Assembly: GCA_037178625.1 (NCBI GenBank) | Contig: JAWZXG010000045.1 | Coordinates: forward strand, 25,344 to 89,343 | From: Skeletonema tropicum | Lineage: Eukaryota; Bacillariophyta; Thalassiosirophyceae; Thalassiosirales; Thalassiosiraceae | Direction: 5' to 3' | DNA: 64,000 nucleotides | The notes under the pieces: generated by a model | Databases searched by the model: none | Seen by the model: only the letters and a program-made list of their open reading frames with translations | What the model was told of the DNA's origin: nothing | Translations under genes and position numbers: made by a program | Shown: piece by piece, positions 62,599-64,000 of the stretch | How the letters are laid out: the number at the start of each line of letters is the position of its first letter | Numbering within the stretch: the first letter of the stretch is position 1

Positions 62599-63660
62599 TC
62601 AAGCAAAGAGCAAAGAGCCATCACCGAGTAGCATGTAGGATGTGCCGACAATTCGTCGTTGGTCGTTGGCTAAGCGTTGGATATGTTCGACACTGATGGG
62701 ATCATTGATGACATCATTCCCCACGGATGCACCATCATTTGATTTGTGGCGATTTTTTGCCAAAGGCGGTACTAGTGGCTCTCCATTATTACTAACAACA
62801 ACTTGTTGTCCACTTGACGAGGACGACAATGCCTCACGATAAAGTTGATGTATATCATTCGACAACTCCAAAAATTCCAGGACATGATCGGCAGTAATTC
62901 TCATATCATCTTCAAATGCCACAAAGAAATCATAAAATTGCAACTTATCCCGAAGCACATATCGATGTTGTCGACTTAATGCATGATCACCATGACTAAT
63001 TGCCTGATCTGGCTTCGGACGATTCTTGTTATAAGTATTTTTGTAATAGAGAGGTATAGCATCCTCCCACACTTCCAGTCCGACACCGCGGGGTAGAGCG
63101 TCAATAATGATTTGTCGTCGATGTGGTGCTAGGACCTTGTACCCGAGGATTAGATAGACATCCACTTGCCAGCCGCGAGATGTCATGGATGTGACCGAGT
63201 CAATGAGTGGTGGTAGCATGACGTGTTGTAGTCGATCAAAGCCGTGGGTGGTCCCTCTTGTTCCCTTGTCGTATTCTACGAGAGATGTTGTAATTAGGAG
63301 TACTCGGAGTGGTGGCTGTGGCTGTGGCTGTGGCTTGTCACGCTGCTGTGATGTCGTCGATGATGAGGAAGATTTCTTTGCTCGGGCTCGCGATAGTATG
63401 CTCGGAATATCCCACGTCCAGTGATTTCGATCATTTCGATCGTATATATCCGTGCTCGTCAATAAGGACATATCATGTGACGATTCTTCTGAAAGGAGGC
63501 GTCGGCGTCGGCGCTGCAGCTGTTGTTGTTGTTGTTGCTCTGGAGTGCGAGTGATACTGATGCGCTTAGTTTGAAGTATTGTGTAGCAACATAGCACAAC
63601 AGCAGCAGCAGCGACGGATGCGAAGAAGATTATTGATGTGTCAAGTCTCGTCATTTTCAT
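62599..63660 (-). CDS. Glycosyltransferase-like membrane protein, unit 20 (353 residues)
   Basis: Identical product to unit 8. Confidence 0.6.
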   Translation of the reverse strand: MKMTRLDTSIIFFASVAAAAVVLCCYTILQTKRISITRTPEQQQQQQLQRRRRRLLSEESSHDMSLLTSTDIYDRNDRNHWTWDIPSILSRARAKKSSSSSTTSQQRDKPQPQPQPPLRVLLITTSLVEYDKGTRGTTHGFDRLQHVMLPPLIDSVTSMTSRGWQVDVYLILGYKVLAPHRRQIIIDALPRGVGLEVWEDAIPLYYKNTYNKNRPKPDQAISHGDHALSRQHRYVLRDKLQFYDFFVAFEDDMRITADHVLEFLELSNDIHQLYREALSSSSSGQQVVVSNNGEPLVPPLAKNRHKSNDGASVGNDVINDPISVEHIQRLANDQRRIVGTSYMLLGDGSLLFA

Positions 63661-63932
63661 TCTTTGATAGAAGTACCACCGTGCTACATGGGCACGCTTC
63701 AACAATAGTCAATAGTATCGCAGCCTCTTGATGAGAGCGATGATTATGAGCTTAAGTAATGAATCTGCACCCACGTAAGTATGTACCATCACAAAGACAT
63801 GCTTCATTCACTCAACCAACAAATCCAACTCAAACCTGCCTTCATTGACGAACGGTACCCAAATACGCAATGAATGTTGCTTACTTCAAGAGAGTGAAAG
63901 AGAATCATCATGTTGTTACACTGAATACTTAT

Positions 63933-64000
63933 TTATTGCATCGAATAATACGTATGCAAGAGACACGAATACGAGTATTGTGTATCGTAATGTTGAAGCT
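63933..64000 (-). pseudogene. Second membrane-protein remnant, unit 20 (only the 3-prime end in window)
   Basis: Contains the last 22 codons and the TAA with the overlapping AATAAA. Confidence 0.35.

Larger units (their letters stand above)
1..64000. repeat. Tandem array of a 3.3-kb unit, about 19.4 copies, head to tail
   Basis: The same 3.29-kb sequence recurs from end to end in one orientation; the bases at position 1 recur at 3291, 6586, 9876, 13183, 16493, 19802, 23100, 26393, 29681, 32985, 36292, 39584, 42875, 46168, 49474, 52791, 56089, 59386 and 62686. Copies are near identical, and the differences I found are almost all 1-6 base indels. No copy is inverted or interrupted by other DNA. 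The array runs off both window edges. It could be a chromosomal macrosatellite, an amplified gene cluster, or a concatemer of a small circular element; the window cannot separate these. Confidence 0.99.
62599..64000. repeat. Array unit 20 (right edge cut)
   Basis: The first 1,402 bases of a unit: complete main gene, upstream spacer and the last 68 bases of the second remnant. Confidence 0.97.

Noticed and set aside
1..64000. Ribosomal DNA, 5S, histone or tRNA gene array
   Set aside because: A tandem unit of this size suggests such arrays, but I see no rRNA-like conserved stretch, no tRNA-like T-loop context (the best, GGTTCACAGCC near 2859, does not fit) and no histone-like protein.
1..64000. 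CRISPR array or bacterial multi-copy element
   Set aside because: The repeats are kilobases long without spacers, and the coding style (low-complexity tracts, signal anchor, absent Shine-Dalgarno sites) is eukaryotic.

Overview
The whole 64 kb window is one head-to-tail tandem array of a single unit of about 3.29 kb, present about 19.4 times (18 complete units, 3,288-3,317 bp, plus a partial unit at each edge). Neither edge leaves the array, so no unique flanking DNA is visible. I set unit borders at the low end of the main reading frame: 1, 3204, 6499, 9789, 13096, 16406, 19714, 23013, 26306, 29594, 32898, 36205, 39497, 42788, 46081, 49387, 52704, 56002, 59299 and 62599. There are no bacterial operons, ribosome binding sites, rRNA or tRNA. 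Eukaryotic origin is suggested by low-complexity Gln, Ser, Arg and Pro-Gln tracts, a signal-anchor membrane protein and long spacers. The main protein looks to me like the glycosyltransferase-like type II membrane proteins of diatoms and related stramenopiles. That is recognition from memory, not a search.

Each unit, read on the minus strand in the direction of transcription, holds four parts. (1) About 800 bp with the remains of a second membrane protein, which no copy carries in one continuous frame. (2) A spacer of about 270 bp. (3) A 353-residue predicted type II membrane protein with a glycosyltransferase-like acidic Glu-Asp-Asp motif. (4) About 1.15 kb of non-coding DNA, which contains a fold-back (MITE-like) segment of about 670 bp with a minisatellite of the core TTGGYACG. 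All units point the same way.

In the stretches I compared, units differ almost only by insertions or deletions of 1-6 bases and hardly at all by substitution. The indels are concentrated in three blocks: about 13.5-20.2 kb, 30.1-34.9 kb and 48.4-52.7 kb. Six complete copies of the main gene are open (units 2, 3, 8, 12, 14, 20), unit 1 is open up to the window edge, and 13 carry frameshifts. The breaks are mostly private to one unit and fall in homopolymers and short repeats, so many may be residual long-read consensus errors. By contrast, the breaks in the second gene at the equivalents of 1672-1674 and 1713-1715 recur across the array (exceptions lie in indel-rich units) and must predate the amplification.

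The most interesting points are the array itself (a coding macrosatellite, or a concatemer of a 3.3-kb circle), a four-allele indel site inside the fossil gene where only unit 14 has the frame-joining length, and the nested fold-back element with its minisatellite.
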